This document shows positions 1 to 28,958 of a stretch of 64,000 nt of DNA, one piece after another. The position numbers and the translations under genes were made by a program. Numbering within the stretch: the first letter of the stretch is position 1; each line of letters starts with the position of its first letter. A model generated the notes under the pieces. The model had not been told where the DNA came from. It did no database searches and saw only the letters and a program-made list of their open reading frames with translations. This stretch comes from Mugil cephalus. Taxonomy: Eukaryota; Chordata; Actinopteri; Mugiliformes; Mugilidae. The stretch is from positions 10,732,357 through 10,796,356 of the forward strand of contig NC_061789.1 in assembly GCF_022458985.1 (NCBI RefSeq), given 5' to 3'.

Positions 1-592
1 ACGCCTTTTCTCTCGCGGTGCAATTACGGATGCACGCGTGCGTTGTTTGTCGACAGCGGCGTGCGAAACTCCCTCAAAGAAATGGCCACTTTTATATATA
101 TCCTCGTTTCCTCAAACTTTAGCCGGAAAAAGCCATGTCCTTAACATGAAATCTTAAAATCTGAAAAATTCGGCGTACAGCTATTGCAGAATGGCGTCAG
201 GTGCGTGCCTCGATTAACATCGGGTGTAGTTTGACGGATGAGATTGGCAGTGATTTCAAGGAATCATTTCTTGAACAAACAGTCCGCTAGCTAGATTTGC
301 TCGTTTATTTCTTCTACGGGTTTCCTGTTTTAATAGTCACCAATGGGTTTCTGCCATGATGTCCTCTTGCTGAGTCATTTAGACAGGCCTTTCTGGTTTT
401 AGGGGGGGTGTCACAACTGCAAAGCTTTGTCAAGTATCAAACATTTTAACTTTAATATTTCCATTTATCTTATAGAATACCAGCATCTTTTGCCCATTTC
501 AGCTCTTCAAATGGGGGCTTTCTTTTGTAGTGTATTGTGCTTTTTATTGAAAAGCTGAGATTTATTTGTGTGTGTGTGTTCTAGGTGAAAGA
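1..592 (+). promoter_or_regulatory. 5' flank of the ALDH3B gene with candidate first exon
   Basis: The first 80 bases are relatively CpG-rich, as at many vertebrate promoters. At 191-200 an ATGGCG start is followed at once by a good splice donor (CAG/GTGCGT at 198-206). The next visible acceptor is the CTAG ending at 584. Joining 200 to 585 keeps the frame and would place six extra residues (MASGER) before the start at 593. The rest (about 210-570) is AT-rich with a short TG run at 568-578 and no recognisable coding sequence. The promoter assignment is inference from position only. Confidence 0.4.
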
Positions 593-3500
593 ATGGACAA
601 CCATCGTGAGGTCGTGGAAAGGTTGAGGTCAGCGTTTCGTTCAGGCGTCACAATACCAGAGCAGTTTCGCCGAGCGCAGCTGACCAAACTCAAGTCCTTG
701 CTCAAAGACAACGAGGAGCAGATTGTCAAGGCGCTGCACGAAGACCTTGCTAAGGTACAAGGCCGTGCTCTGACCTTACACACAGAGGATGCACGTGTAG
801 TCACAGTAACTCCCCCAGACATTATTACGCAATTGGAGCTTAAAGGGTTTATTTGTGTGGCTGTTCTGACGATGTCGCAATCTCCATGTCATTTCTAAGC
901 CTCTAACACGTACCTGTCTGACTTCTGTGTTCGTGCATCAGCCTAAATTCGAGGCCATCATAGCTGAAGTCGACCTGGTGATGAATGAGTTGCACTACGC
1001 CATCGATAACCTCCCAAGCTGGATGCAGCCGGAGTATGTCGGCAAAACCTGGTAGGTTCGAGATTTATTAACACTAAGTGTACTTTACGGAAGTCGGCGT
1101 GTGACGGCTTTTAGCTGGTTTGTCTGGCCACCTGAACCAAATATGTGATGTCACTCCTCACACAAGTTGATTATCATGTGTGCAACGTCAATACTCGCCC
1201 CCTTTTAAAGCCACATTAAGCCGTATTTTCCACCTTACTGCGCACACAACTTTTTTTTTGAGAGTTCTTCATGCTGTTTGGTTTTTCTATGTGGTGTCAA
1301 AGGTAATCATGGAGGCTAAGGGTTGCTTCTTAGCGATTGGGGTCATTCAATATTGAATGTGTCGAATAACTAATTTGCCTTTGCATTTAAAAAGAGGCCA
1401 AGGTCTGTGTGTCTGTGTAAACTGCATCTTGAAACCCTCTATATTGCTGTATACAGGCCACAAAGCTGGACGACTGCTTCGTACGGAGGGAACCTTTAGG
1501 GGTTGTGCTGATCATCGGGCCGTGGAATTACCCCCTGCAACTCCTTCTCACGCCCTTGGTTGCTGCCATTTCTGCAGGTGCATACATATTTAGTTGAAAA
1601 TGCTGCATATTGGGGCCAATGTCTGCGTCATTGTGGGTTTCCTTGGACTCTAGAGTCAGCAAGATTCTGCAGAAGGAACTGGCTAATACAGGAAACATCC
1701 ACTTTTTTTTTTTCTTTTAAATCCAATGAAACTCTTGAGAATCCGTCTTCGCAAAATGTTATAGCAACTTCTCTGTCGTGAATTGAGTTTAGAGTACTTT
1801 TAACAACCGTAGAAATGTGCAAATGCTGCTACTGTCAAATGAAGCTCCCGTGTCTTTGGTGACTGGCTGATGTCTCCAACCAGGAAACTGTGTGATTATC
1901 AAGCCGTCAGAGGTCAGCGCCGCCACAGACAAACTGGTAGCGGAGCTCATACCCAAATATCTGTCTCAGGTAAAGCAGCTTAACGTCCGCAGGAAAGTGA
2001 CAGCAGATCTGTGTCGGAGTTTTTATGTTTCCATATGCCGCTTAGAGCTTGGTGAAGTGAATCGTATGTGACTCTTGATTTGACAGGACTGTTATGCGGT
2101 AGTTCGTGGTGGAGCAGAGGAGACCATGGGTCTTCTGCAGAACCGATTTGACCACATCTTCTACACAGGTAAATGTTTCTGGAAAACCGCATGTTGTATT
2201 TAGTAAGAATTTCAATTGTAGACACAGTAATAGGCCCCTCTTATTAGCCACACCTTGCTGGTACTGGGTTGGCTTCTAGGTTTGGCTCAAGCCTTCCACC
2301 CTTTCCACTTTGTACACCGACGTTTGAGCTCTCCTTCAGGCTCTCAGAACGTGGCGCGCAGCATCCTGCAGGCGGCGTCCATCCACCTGACCCCAGTGAC
2401 CCTGGAGCTGGGCGGAAAGTGCCCCTGTTTCATATACGGCCGGGTGAACATCACGTCCGCCGCTCGTCGCCTGGTGTGGGCCAAGTTTTTCAACGCCGGC
2501 CAGAGCTGCGTGGCTCCGGACTACGTGCTGTGCACCAAGGCCATGCGGGACGCCCTGTTGCCTGCGATCCGGGAGACCTTGGAGGACTTCTACAGCAAGG
2601 AGCCTCAGAAGAACGCTGACCTGCCTCGAATCGTGTCTCTGCGACACTGGAATCGACTCATGGAGCTACTCGGGAAGACCAGTGGCAAGGTTGTTGTGGG
2701 AGGAGAGAGTGACCGGGAGGATAAGTACATAGGTGGGACGCATGCTTATGATTTATTTATTTATTTATTTTTTGTTCAAGTTCACACAAACCAAGACCTA
2801 GTTCAAAGTTCAGTTCGCACAGATCAAAGTGAACTAGTTTGTAGTTCACATTTTTGTCATAAAACGTTTTAGCGAAGGCATATATGTTACCTTTATTCCA
2901 ATAAAAGCTAGCACCTGACTACCAACCAGTGTCCTAGGATACTGGTTGGCGGTCAGGTGCTAGCTTAGGACACTGGTTGGTGCTAGCATGCATGGGTAAT
3001 TTCCATTGAGAAAACCTACAATAAAAGGAAAAAAAAAAGTAACAAGGAGGCGAGACGGTAACGTTTTACAGATATTTGAGGAAACACCTCAAAGAAGTCG
3101 AAAAACTAAAGACTTTGTTAGCATCAAAACTTAAGAGTTTACTTTACTTATGGCATCGAGCCTCCACATTGCTATTGTTTTAACCTTGCAACTAAAAGAG
3201 TGACTGGTCTAGGTGGAAGTCAACTGGAAAAAATACTTGGTGAACCACTTAATGAAAATAGCTTATGAGCATTTTACTAACTTTGCTACCTCAGAGAAAC
3301 CAGGTTACATAATAACCTTTAGAGCAGTGCACTGCAACAACCGGGTTACCGGGTTCACTCATCTATAAATGAAAAAGTTTTAATAGGTTATTTCTAATCT
3401 TCCTCTCTGCCTCCGTCAGCTCCCACAGTGGTGGTGGATGTCGCTGAAGATGACGCCCTGATGGCGGAGGAGATCTTCGGCCCCATTCTGCCCATCCTCA

Positions 3501-5451
3501 CCATCGAGTCTCTGGAAGAAGGCATCGACATCATCAACCGTAAAGAGAAGCCTCTGGCCCTCTACGTTTTCTCTGACGAATCATCTGTAAGTGAACGGAG
3601 CTCTGCACACCCCCACATCATCACTGTAAACGCTTTCTTTTTTACGCCACATGCTGTGCTTCCTTTTTTGAAGTTGGTAACAAGAGTCATGGAAAAGACC
3701 AGCAGTGGAGGCTTCTGCTCCAACGATGGGATCATCCACATGACGCTGCCCGGCCTGCCCTTTGGAGGAGTAGGTAAGTGGGACCTAAAGCTCCTCTCAG
3801 TTCTGCTCTACTCAGAAGTCATCCAGCCTTAAAATATATAATTTTTTTTTATTTGTTTGTTTTTGTTTTGGATTTAATGGCAGTTGAAAAACCAGCATAG
3901 CGGTGTATTACCACCCACTAGCTCACGTTGGTTACATATATCCCTGGTAACAGCGGGTTCTGTGAGTACCTAGCATGTTGCAGTAAAGAGGAATAAAGTG
4001 TGCAGTGTCATCTGAGCTGTTTCACGACTAAATGATGCAGCATGACCCGATATTACAGTAGTATTTGAATGGAGTAACTGCACATTTATGCAGCATCGTT
4101 TGGACTGTTCTAATCTTTTTAAACGGAGGATTATCCGATTACTTGAACCGCACACGAGAAAAGCCACCAAACTGATTCATAATGGTCCTTTTCAGGGAAT
4201 TCAATTAACTGTAGATAGTTCAGTATTAAAACACTCCATTGAGGTACTGAATTATTTGTGATTAACCTCCTGGGACCCAAGCATTTGTTTAGAATGCATC
4301 TAAATTTCTTTAAGAAGATCTTCTTAAGAACTACGATAAAATCCCAATGTCCTCAAACAAGTACATGTCATATTGAACTAGAAAAGTTAATAATCAGTAC
4401 ACGGCAGACAAGGCAAGTCTCTCTTTATGAGGACAACAGGTCTAAATGAAGCCAAATAAGTTGCTACAAACCTAAAACATAATGTCCCCATATGAGGACA
4501 CTGGGTCTCGGGAGGTTAAAGACACTAGCTGCATTTCCATTACTGTTTTTCGCACAATAAAAGCGATATTTCAGTATTTTCGATCAAGTAAAATTGCGCT
4601 TCAGCCGTGTTTCCGTTGAAAGGCGTTTTGTGAGTGAGCTGTAATTTTCCTAAAGTCTCGCCTCCCAATATCCCATAATTCTCTCATATTCTCATCATGT
4701 GAGACTTCACTTTGAGGCTTCAAATGAACTGGTCACATGACCCCCTGCGTCAGCGACAACATGCAAGCATGCAAACATGCGAGAAATGCAAAATAAGTGA
4801 TTCCTTTACACTTTTGTGACAAAGTTTTATATCGATATGTCTGGAAAAACTACGTTATGAGAGAGTAAAAGTGTTTTTAGTGATATTTGAGAGTTTATTA
4901 CGATATTTAGGTTTTGCACATTTCTAGGTGTAATGGAACCACAGCAATTGAGTTTTTGCACTAGAAGGTACAAGGTTGATTCAAATTCTATTCTTCTATT
5001 CTAAGTATATATATTTTTAGGTTATATAGTGCAAGAAAACTATAATATGTAATAATAAAATCTGTTGAACTCACTTCTTTGAAACTAATCCTGGTGAAAT
5101 AATTCATTATATGGAGAGTGTTTCAACCAATGCAGGAAAAAAAAAATGGATGGATCCCTCGAATCTAAGGTCCTACCTCCAGTCAGGGCAACATAGACGG
5201 GCTTGACCTGCATCTCTTTAGGAGAAGCTTTTTGTGTACATTAATGGTTTTCACCCGTCCGTCCAGGGGCCAGTGGTTGGGGCAGCTATCACGGCCGTTG
5301 GGGCTTTGAGACGTTCAGCCACCAGAGAGCCTGCATGCTGCGCGGCTGGGCTCTGGAGAGACTGAACGGCCTGCGCTACCCTCCCTACACCGACGACAAG
5401 CTGAGCTGGCTGCGCTGGACCGCCTCGCCCAAAAGCTGCTCAATCATGTGA
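593..5451 (+). CDS. aldh3b1: Aldehyde dehydrogenase family 3 member B (ALDH3B1-like), 9 coding exons with one frame break
   Basis: An NAD(P)-dependent dehydrogenase oxidising fatty and lipid-derived aldehydes to acids; ALDH3B enzymes are lipid-anchored at membranes. Exons: 593-754, 942-1051, 1457-1577, 1884-1969, 2087-2168, 2340-2732, 3420-3586, 3674-3773, 5267-5451. Visible family marks are the [15 protein letters not shown] segment (exon 3), [12 protein letters not shown] (exons 3-4), the catalytic Glu in LELGGK and the catalytic Cys in [12 protein letters not shown] (exon 6), and EEIFGPILP (exon 7). The protein ends in CSIM, a CaaX prenylation box; human ALDH3B1 also ends in a Cys-containing box. 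Exon lengths sum to 1406 bases, one short of the 1407 needed for 468 residues, the length of human ALDH3B1. The missing base is at the end of exon 2 (about 1047-1051): the donor there is in phase 2 but exon 3 is in phase 0. This is either an assembly error or a real frameshift. ALDH3A is possible but less likely given the C-terminal box. Confidence 0.9.
2906..2965. repeat. Near-perfect inverted repeat, 25-bp arms, in ALDH intron 6
   Basis: Arms 2906-2930 and 2941-2965 are reverse complements except for two adjacent bases, with a 10-base spacer that contains the palindrome CCTAGG. Part of the right arm's sequence (ACTGGTTGG then GCTAGC) recurs at about 2971-2987, so the structure looks like a hairpin plus a partial third copy. 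It may be the end of a foldback transposon or a replication-slippage product. Confidence 0.8.
4262..4519. mobile_element. Small TTAA-flanked MITE (piggyBac-like ends)
   Basis: A 250-bp segment begins TTAA-CCTCCTGGGACCC and ends GGGTCTCGGGAGG-TTAA. The ends are inverted copies (about 16 of 19 bases) and each abuts TTAA, the target duplicated by piggyBac transposases. There is no transposase, so it would be a non-autonomous element. A matching terminus lies at 57141-57163. The piggyBac assignment is inferred from the TTAA flanks only. Confidence 0.6.
4528..4945. mobile_element. MITE with inverted ends GCTG..TTCCATTAC
   Basis: The left end (4528-4543) and right end (4930-4945) are inverted repeats, 14 of 16 bases identical. 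The roughly 420-bp interior is AT-rich and non-coding. It lies nine bases after the TTAA element, in the last ALDH intron. This matches a common kind of teleost non-autonomous DNA transposon; I cannot name the superfamily. Confidence 0.55.
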
Positions 5452-5881
5452 CGGGAGGCAGCGGCCGCGTGTTGTGTGTCTGTGTTTTTATATATTGTGT
5501 GTTGGAGTGTGAATGAAGCAAGTTTTATCGACCTGTTGGGAAGGTTGTGTTTGTGTAAGTCTGTGTCTCAAACTAAACAAACCTATGTCGTTGTGTAATA
5601 ATCATGCTTCTAATTTTATATCTACAATGATTTTTTTCTTTTTAAAAAAGATATCCTGTGCTGTATTTTCTCCTAACATTTGTCCACTTTTATCCACAGG
5701 TTCCTTAAAATACACTCAACATTTCTTAAATGTCTTAAACATATTGCACATTTCTTTACACAGTTGTTTTGTTTTTAACAGACTCAATTTCTAAGTGTAA
5801 GCCTTTGAGTTCCGGTGTTTTTTTTTGTTTTGTTTTCTCTTGAGATTTCTTGTCTTTTAATGTCTTTCATAAAATAATGTA

Positions 5882-5887
5882 AATAAA
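5882..5887 (+). terminator. Polyadenylation signal AATAAA of the ALDH gene
   Basis: AATAAA lies 430 bases after the stop codon and is followed by a T-rich stretch, as expected for a cleavage site near 5900-5910. Confidence 0.7.
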
Positions 5888-5996
5888 CTTGTAATTTTCA
5901 GCTTTTTGTTTCTTTTAATCCAATCACAGAAAACGTGTGAAGCCAAAACCCTGCATTTAAAATAACAAACATCTTAATGGTGAACGATGCTCATTT

Positions 5997-6012
5997 CCAG
6001 CAGAGGGCACTG
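5997..6012 (+). promoter_or_regulatory. CTCF-like motif between convergent genes
   Basis: CCAGCAGAGGGCACTG fits the core CTCF consensus (CCA-n-YAG-RKGGCR). It lies between the 3' ends of two convergent genes. This is a motif match by eye only; occupancy is unknown. Confidence 0.45.
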
Positions 6013-6121
6013 TTTAGTTTTGAAACCAAGGAGTCGGCTGGCGTGGGTCCATTTCAGAAGCTTAATTTCCCCATGAGCGATCAATGCGAAGAACAACACA
6101 AGAATGTGAATTGTGGTCATA

Positions 6122-6127
6122 TTTATT
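6122..6127 (-). terminator. Candidate polyadenylation signal of clpp
   Basis: TTTATT on the + strand reads AATAAA on the - strand, about 480 bases beyond the clpp stop codon. Confidence 0.45.
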
Positions 6128-6604
6128 ACAAATATGTTATCAAATACAAGGTCGGTCACTCATGATCTTCAACAAGGAAGATTTTAAAAAGAAAAGAAAA
6201 AAAAAGGTGTGGTCTAAACAGGTTTCCCCACCTTTTGAATGACTCATGTCGACTACAGTAACTCCACCAGTTTGCTTTTACACTGTAAAGACTAAAACCA
6301 ACTCTACTGAAATACTGTAGCCTCCATCAGAGGCTTGAATCCTATATGTGTGTGAAGTAAGAAATGTCTGCCTTCTACTTCTTAGGCCTCATTTAATCGG
6401 ATTTGTCAGAAAACACATGTAACTTTCTGACGCACGTGAAACCAGAAGGGCGTCTGCGTGTGTGTCGACTAGGGGGAAGGAACAACGGTTTTACGGAAAG
6501 AGAAGCACCACAAAGGCCGGGCCTCGCTCCTCTCAGGATGTGACGGGGGGTATTTGATCCTGAGGAGGAGCCTGCAGATCTCACACAGGTCTGCTGTGGT
6601 GAGT

Positions 6605-10456
<3,852 letters not shown>

Positions 10457-11830
10457 TTTTGAAGTATATTAGATTTAACTCCCCCTTAGTGTGACCCCAG
10501 CTACACCGGAAGCAAATTCACCGTGACCCTTGAACCGAAAACTTCTTCTTCGTCCGTTATTTGTCGGTAGGGAAAAAGCAAAATGGCGTATTACCGCCAC
10601 CAACAGCTTTTCCTCTATATTAAGAGCGTGAATGAATAAAATGACAACACACAACAGAACAGAAAGAAAATGTATTTTAAATTTTAGTTTAATTCCAAAA
10701 CCAAAGACAAAAGTTACATAAAAAGATTACTTATAAACTCAAACTGTTTTACAGTCATCTTCTAAGAGCAAGATTAAATGCTCTGTAAACCAAACTGACA
10801 AAGAAATGTTTCTATTGTTTAACTTACACTTGTGAATATGAAACCTAAATTGGGACTGAATCCGATTTTAACTCAAAAAATAAGATAATATTAATTTAAA
10901 AAGAGGGGGAAAACATTTAGATCCTGTAGTTACAAGGTTATAATCTTGTTTCTGTATGAAACATCACCATTGTAATATTTTAACTTGAAATATTTTAACA
11001 CTCTGAAATCCTTGGATGAAAAGTAAAATGTATTATTATAAATAAAATGTATGATTATTATTATTATTGACAACAACAATAATAATAACAATGTGTTATT
11101 ATTGTTGTTGTGGTTATTATTATGATTATTATTATTATTGGGGGGGATTTATTTCTAGACAATTTTCCACCAAAATAAAGCTTGCAGTGACTTTTAGCTG
11201 ATAAATAAATAATATAACCAGCCAGTAACAGCTGGTCAATTTCGAAATTAACATAGCTCTTAACTGTATGCAAGTTCAAAAATATATTCATTGTATTCTT
11301 CTTTATAAACTGTGCAAATGTTCATCTCAAACTTTAAGTGTAAGCAGAAGGAATCTGAAATATTTCAGGATTACTTGGACACACGTCGATTTACAAAAAA
11401 CGATTGATGAAAATATAATGTTTTCTTTTTTATTCATTTTTTAATGAATTTAAACTTCACTTGAAACCACTAAAACGCTGAAAAGGTTCAAAAGAACAAA
11501 ACTTTGTGTATATCTTAAAACACCATCCAACTGATGCATTTCTCCATGTAAGATAATAATTTACACATTTTAGCTCCCTGTTTTTGTCACTTTTTGTAGA
11601 TTTTGATTTTACACATTTGTACTGAATTATTAGATGTCGGTACGTTTGCGTGTAATCTTGCTTTGTTGGATGTGTGCGTGGTTTAACTTCCTTAACTACG
11701 CTAATGTGCGTTTTATTTTGAAGGTTTCGACGGGAAGGCGCGTTCTCTCTTCCAGCCTGCTCCTCAAACATTTGAGCTTTCTGTCTCTGGGCCACTGGCT
11801 GTTATTACTCTCTGTCATTTGGACCCAGTC
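10457..11830. promoter_or_regulatory. Shared upstream region of divergent clpp and gng5
   Basis: The two genes point away from each other across about 1.4 kb. The clpp end has a YY1-like core (CAAAATGGCG, 10579-10588) about 125 bases before the clpp start codon. The middle is AT-rich and holds an ATT/AAC simple-sequence block (11037-11141). No other gene was seen. Confidence 0.5.
11037..11141. repeat. ATT/AAC simple repeats with hairpin
   Basis: Runs of ATT flank AAC and AAT runs. The segment 11071-11111 reads CAACAACAATAATA... then ...TATTATTGTTGTTG, which forms an inverted repeat around a short spacer at about 11091-11093. Confidence 0.8.
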
Positions 11831-14236
<2,406 letters not shown>

Positions 14237-15372
14237 GGTGTGAGGGTTAAAAGTTTCCGAAAATATCTTCTTTTCTTTCCTTGTGATGTTTGTTTCGATA
14301 TCGTTTTCTGTTACTGCGCTGCTGCTTTGGGAAGCACAAAGACATCCCTGACAGAAAACAAAAAAAAAAAACTGTTCTTGTCTTTGTAGGTTTGTGAAGA
14401 AATGCAAAACACTCGAGCAGAAACCTGATCGCCGCAGTGTGGATTTCCGTCATGTGCACTGCTGCTGTTGAAGATGAAGAAGACCAAACTTTTACAAATG
14501 TTGCTCATAAACTATTCAAAACCCCGTTATTTCATGTATGTTTCTTTAACATAGGTTTGCAACACATGAAGAGAGCTTGAAAGATCTTTATAGTTCATCA
14601 CGCCGGTATTTCCATCCAAGACAGCAAGCACAATCATCAAACCCTGTTTACCAACATCTGATTTTGAAACACACAGGAGCCTTAAATGACTGTGATCATC
14701 CCTTGTTATTTTCTTTATCAGCTGTTTCTGGCTTGGATCTTGCATCTTGTTTTTAATGTAACAAACTATATTAAGCTGCAACAGTGAGATATTATTTGTA
14801 AATTAGCAAAAGTGGTAACTAGTATGTTAATGGCTTCATCTCTTCAGTGCAAAAACTGCTTTAGTGTAAAGATTTGCTGTTTTTATGACTATAAACCTGA
14901 ACGCTGGACTCGGGTTTGGATTGTTGGTTGAATGAAAAAAAGATGGGAAGCTATTACGTCATCCAGATTTTCATTTTGCATAATAAAAAAAAAGATATTT
15001 GACTTCCTGTTATATAATATAAAAACAATAAAATACACATTGTTACCAAATGTGCCACATAGCTTCTCTTGCACTTGTATCACATTATTGACGTGTTGCT
15101 TTACATGCGTTTTATTTGAACACATTAAATTATTCTCGCCGTGTTTTTGTTGTGTTTTTTAATCTCCTAGTGTTTATTTTTATGTACGTGTGTTTGTAGG
15201 AGGCCGTGACGTAGTCTATTGCGTACTTGTGTTTACGCCATAGCCGCTCTACGTCGGCAGGGGGCGCTGCTGCCGCGGCTTATCACGCTGATGCCCCGGT
15301 CTGCCTCTTCCAACAGAGAGCGGTGCGTGTGGATGTGAGCGCCTCCGACCTGTCTCTACTTCCAGATCGAAG
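14237..15372 (+). other. gng5 3' UTR and short gap to carm1
   Basis: The gng5 3' UTR runs to about 15050, with an AATAAA at 15027-15032. Only some 150-200 bases then separate it from the probable carm1 promoter, so the two genes are packed head-to-tail. The region to 15000 is AT-rich with no coding signal. Confidence 0.6.
15027..15032 (+). terminator. Polyadenylation signal AATAAA of gng5
   Basis: AATAAA 790 bases after the gng5 stop codon and just upstream of the carm1 promoter region. Confidence 0.6.

Positions 15373-15379
<7 letters not shown>
15240..15379 (+). promoter_or_regulatory. carm1 core promoter/5' UTR with CTCF-like and YY1-like sites
   Basis: The base composition turns GC-rich here. 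GTCGGCAGGGGGCGCTG (15254-15270) matches the CTCF core. AAGATGGCGG (15370-15379) matches the YY1 consensus and contains the carm1 start codon itself. No TATA box is evident. The transcription start is inferred, not seen. Confidence 0.5.

Positions 15380-28958
<13,579 letters not shown>

Larger units (their letters stand above)
5452..6604. other. Tail-to-tail 3' UTRs of the ALDH gene and clpp
   Basis: This stretch separates two convergent stop codons. The left half (to about 5910) is the ALDH 3' UTR, ending near an AATAAA at 5882. The right half is probably the clpp 3' UTR, whose best signal on the - strand is at 6122-6127. The short block between them carries a CTCF-like site. No other coding potential was seen. 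Confidence 0.6.

Noticed and set aside
2255-2872. 205-codon frame with its own ATG inside the ALDH gene
   Set aside because: It is ALDH exon 6 (2340-2732) read with flanking intron; the splice sites and the protein family define the real limits.
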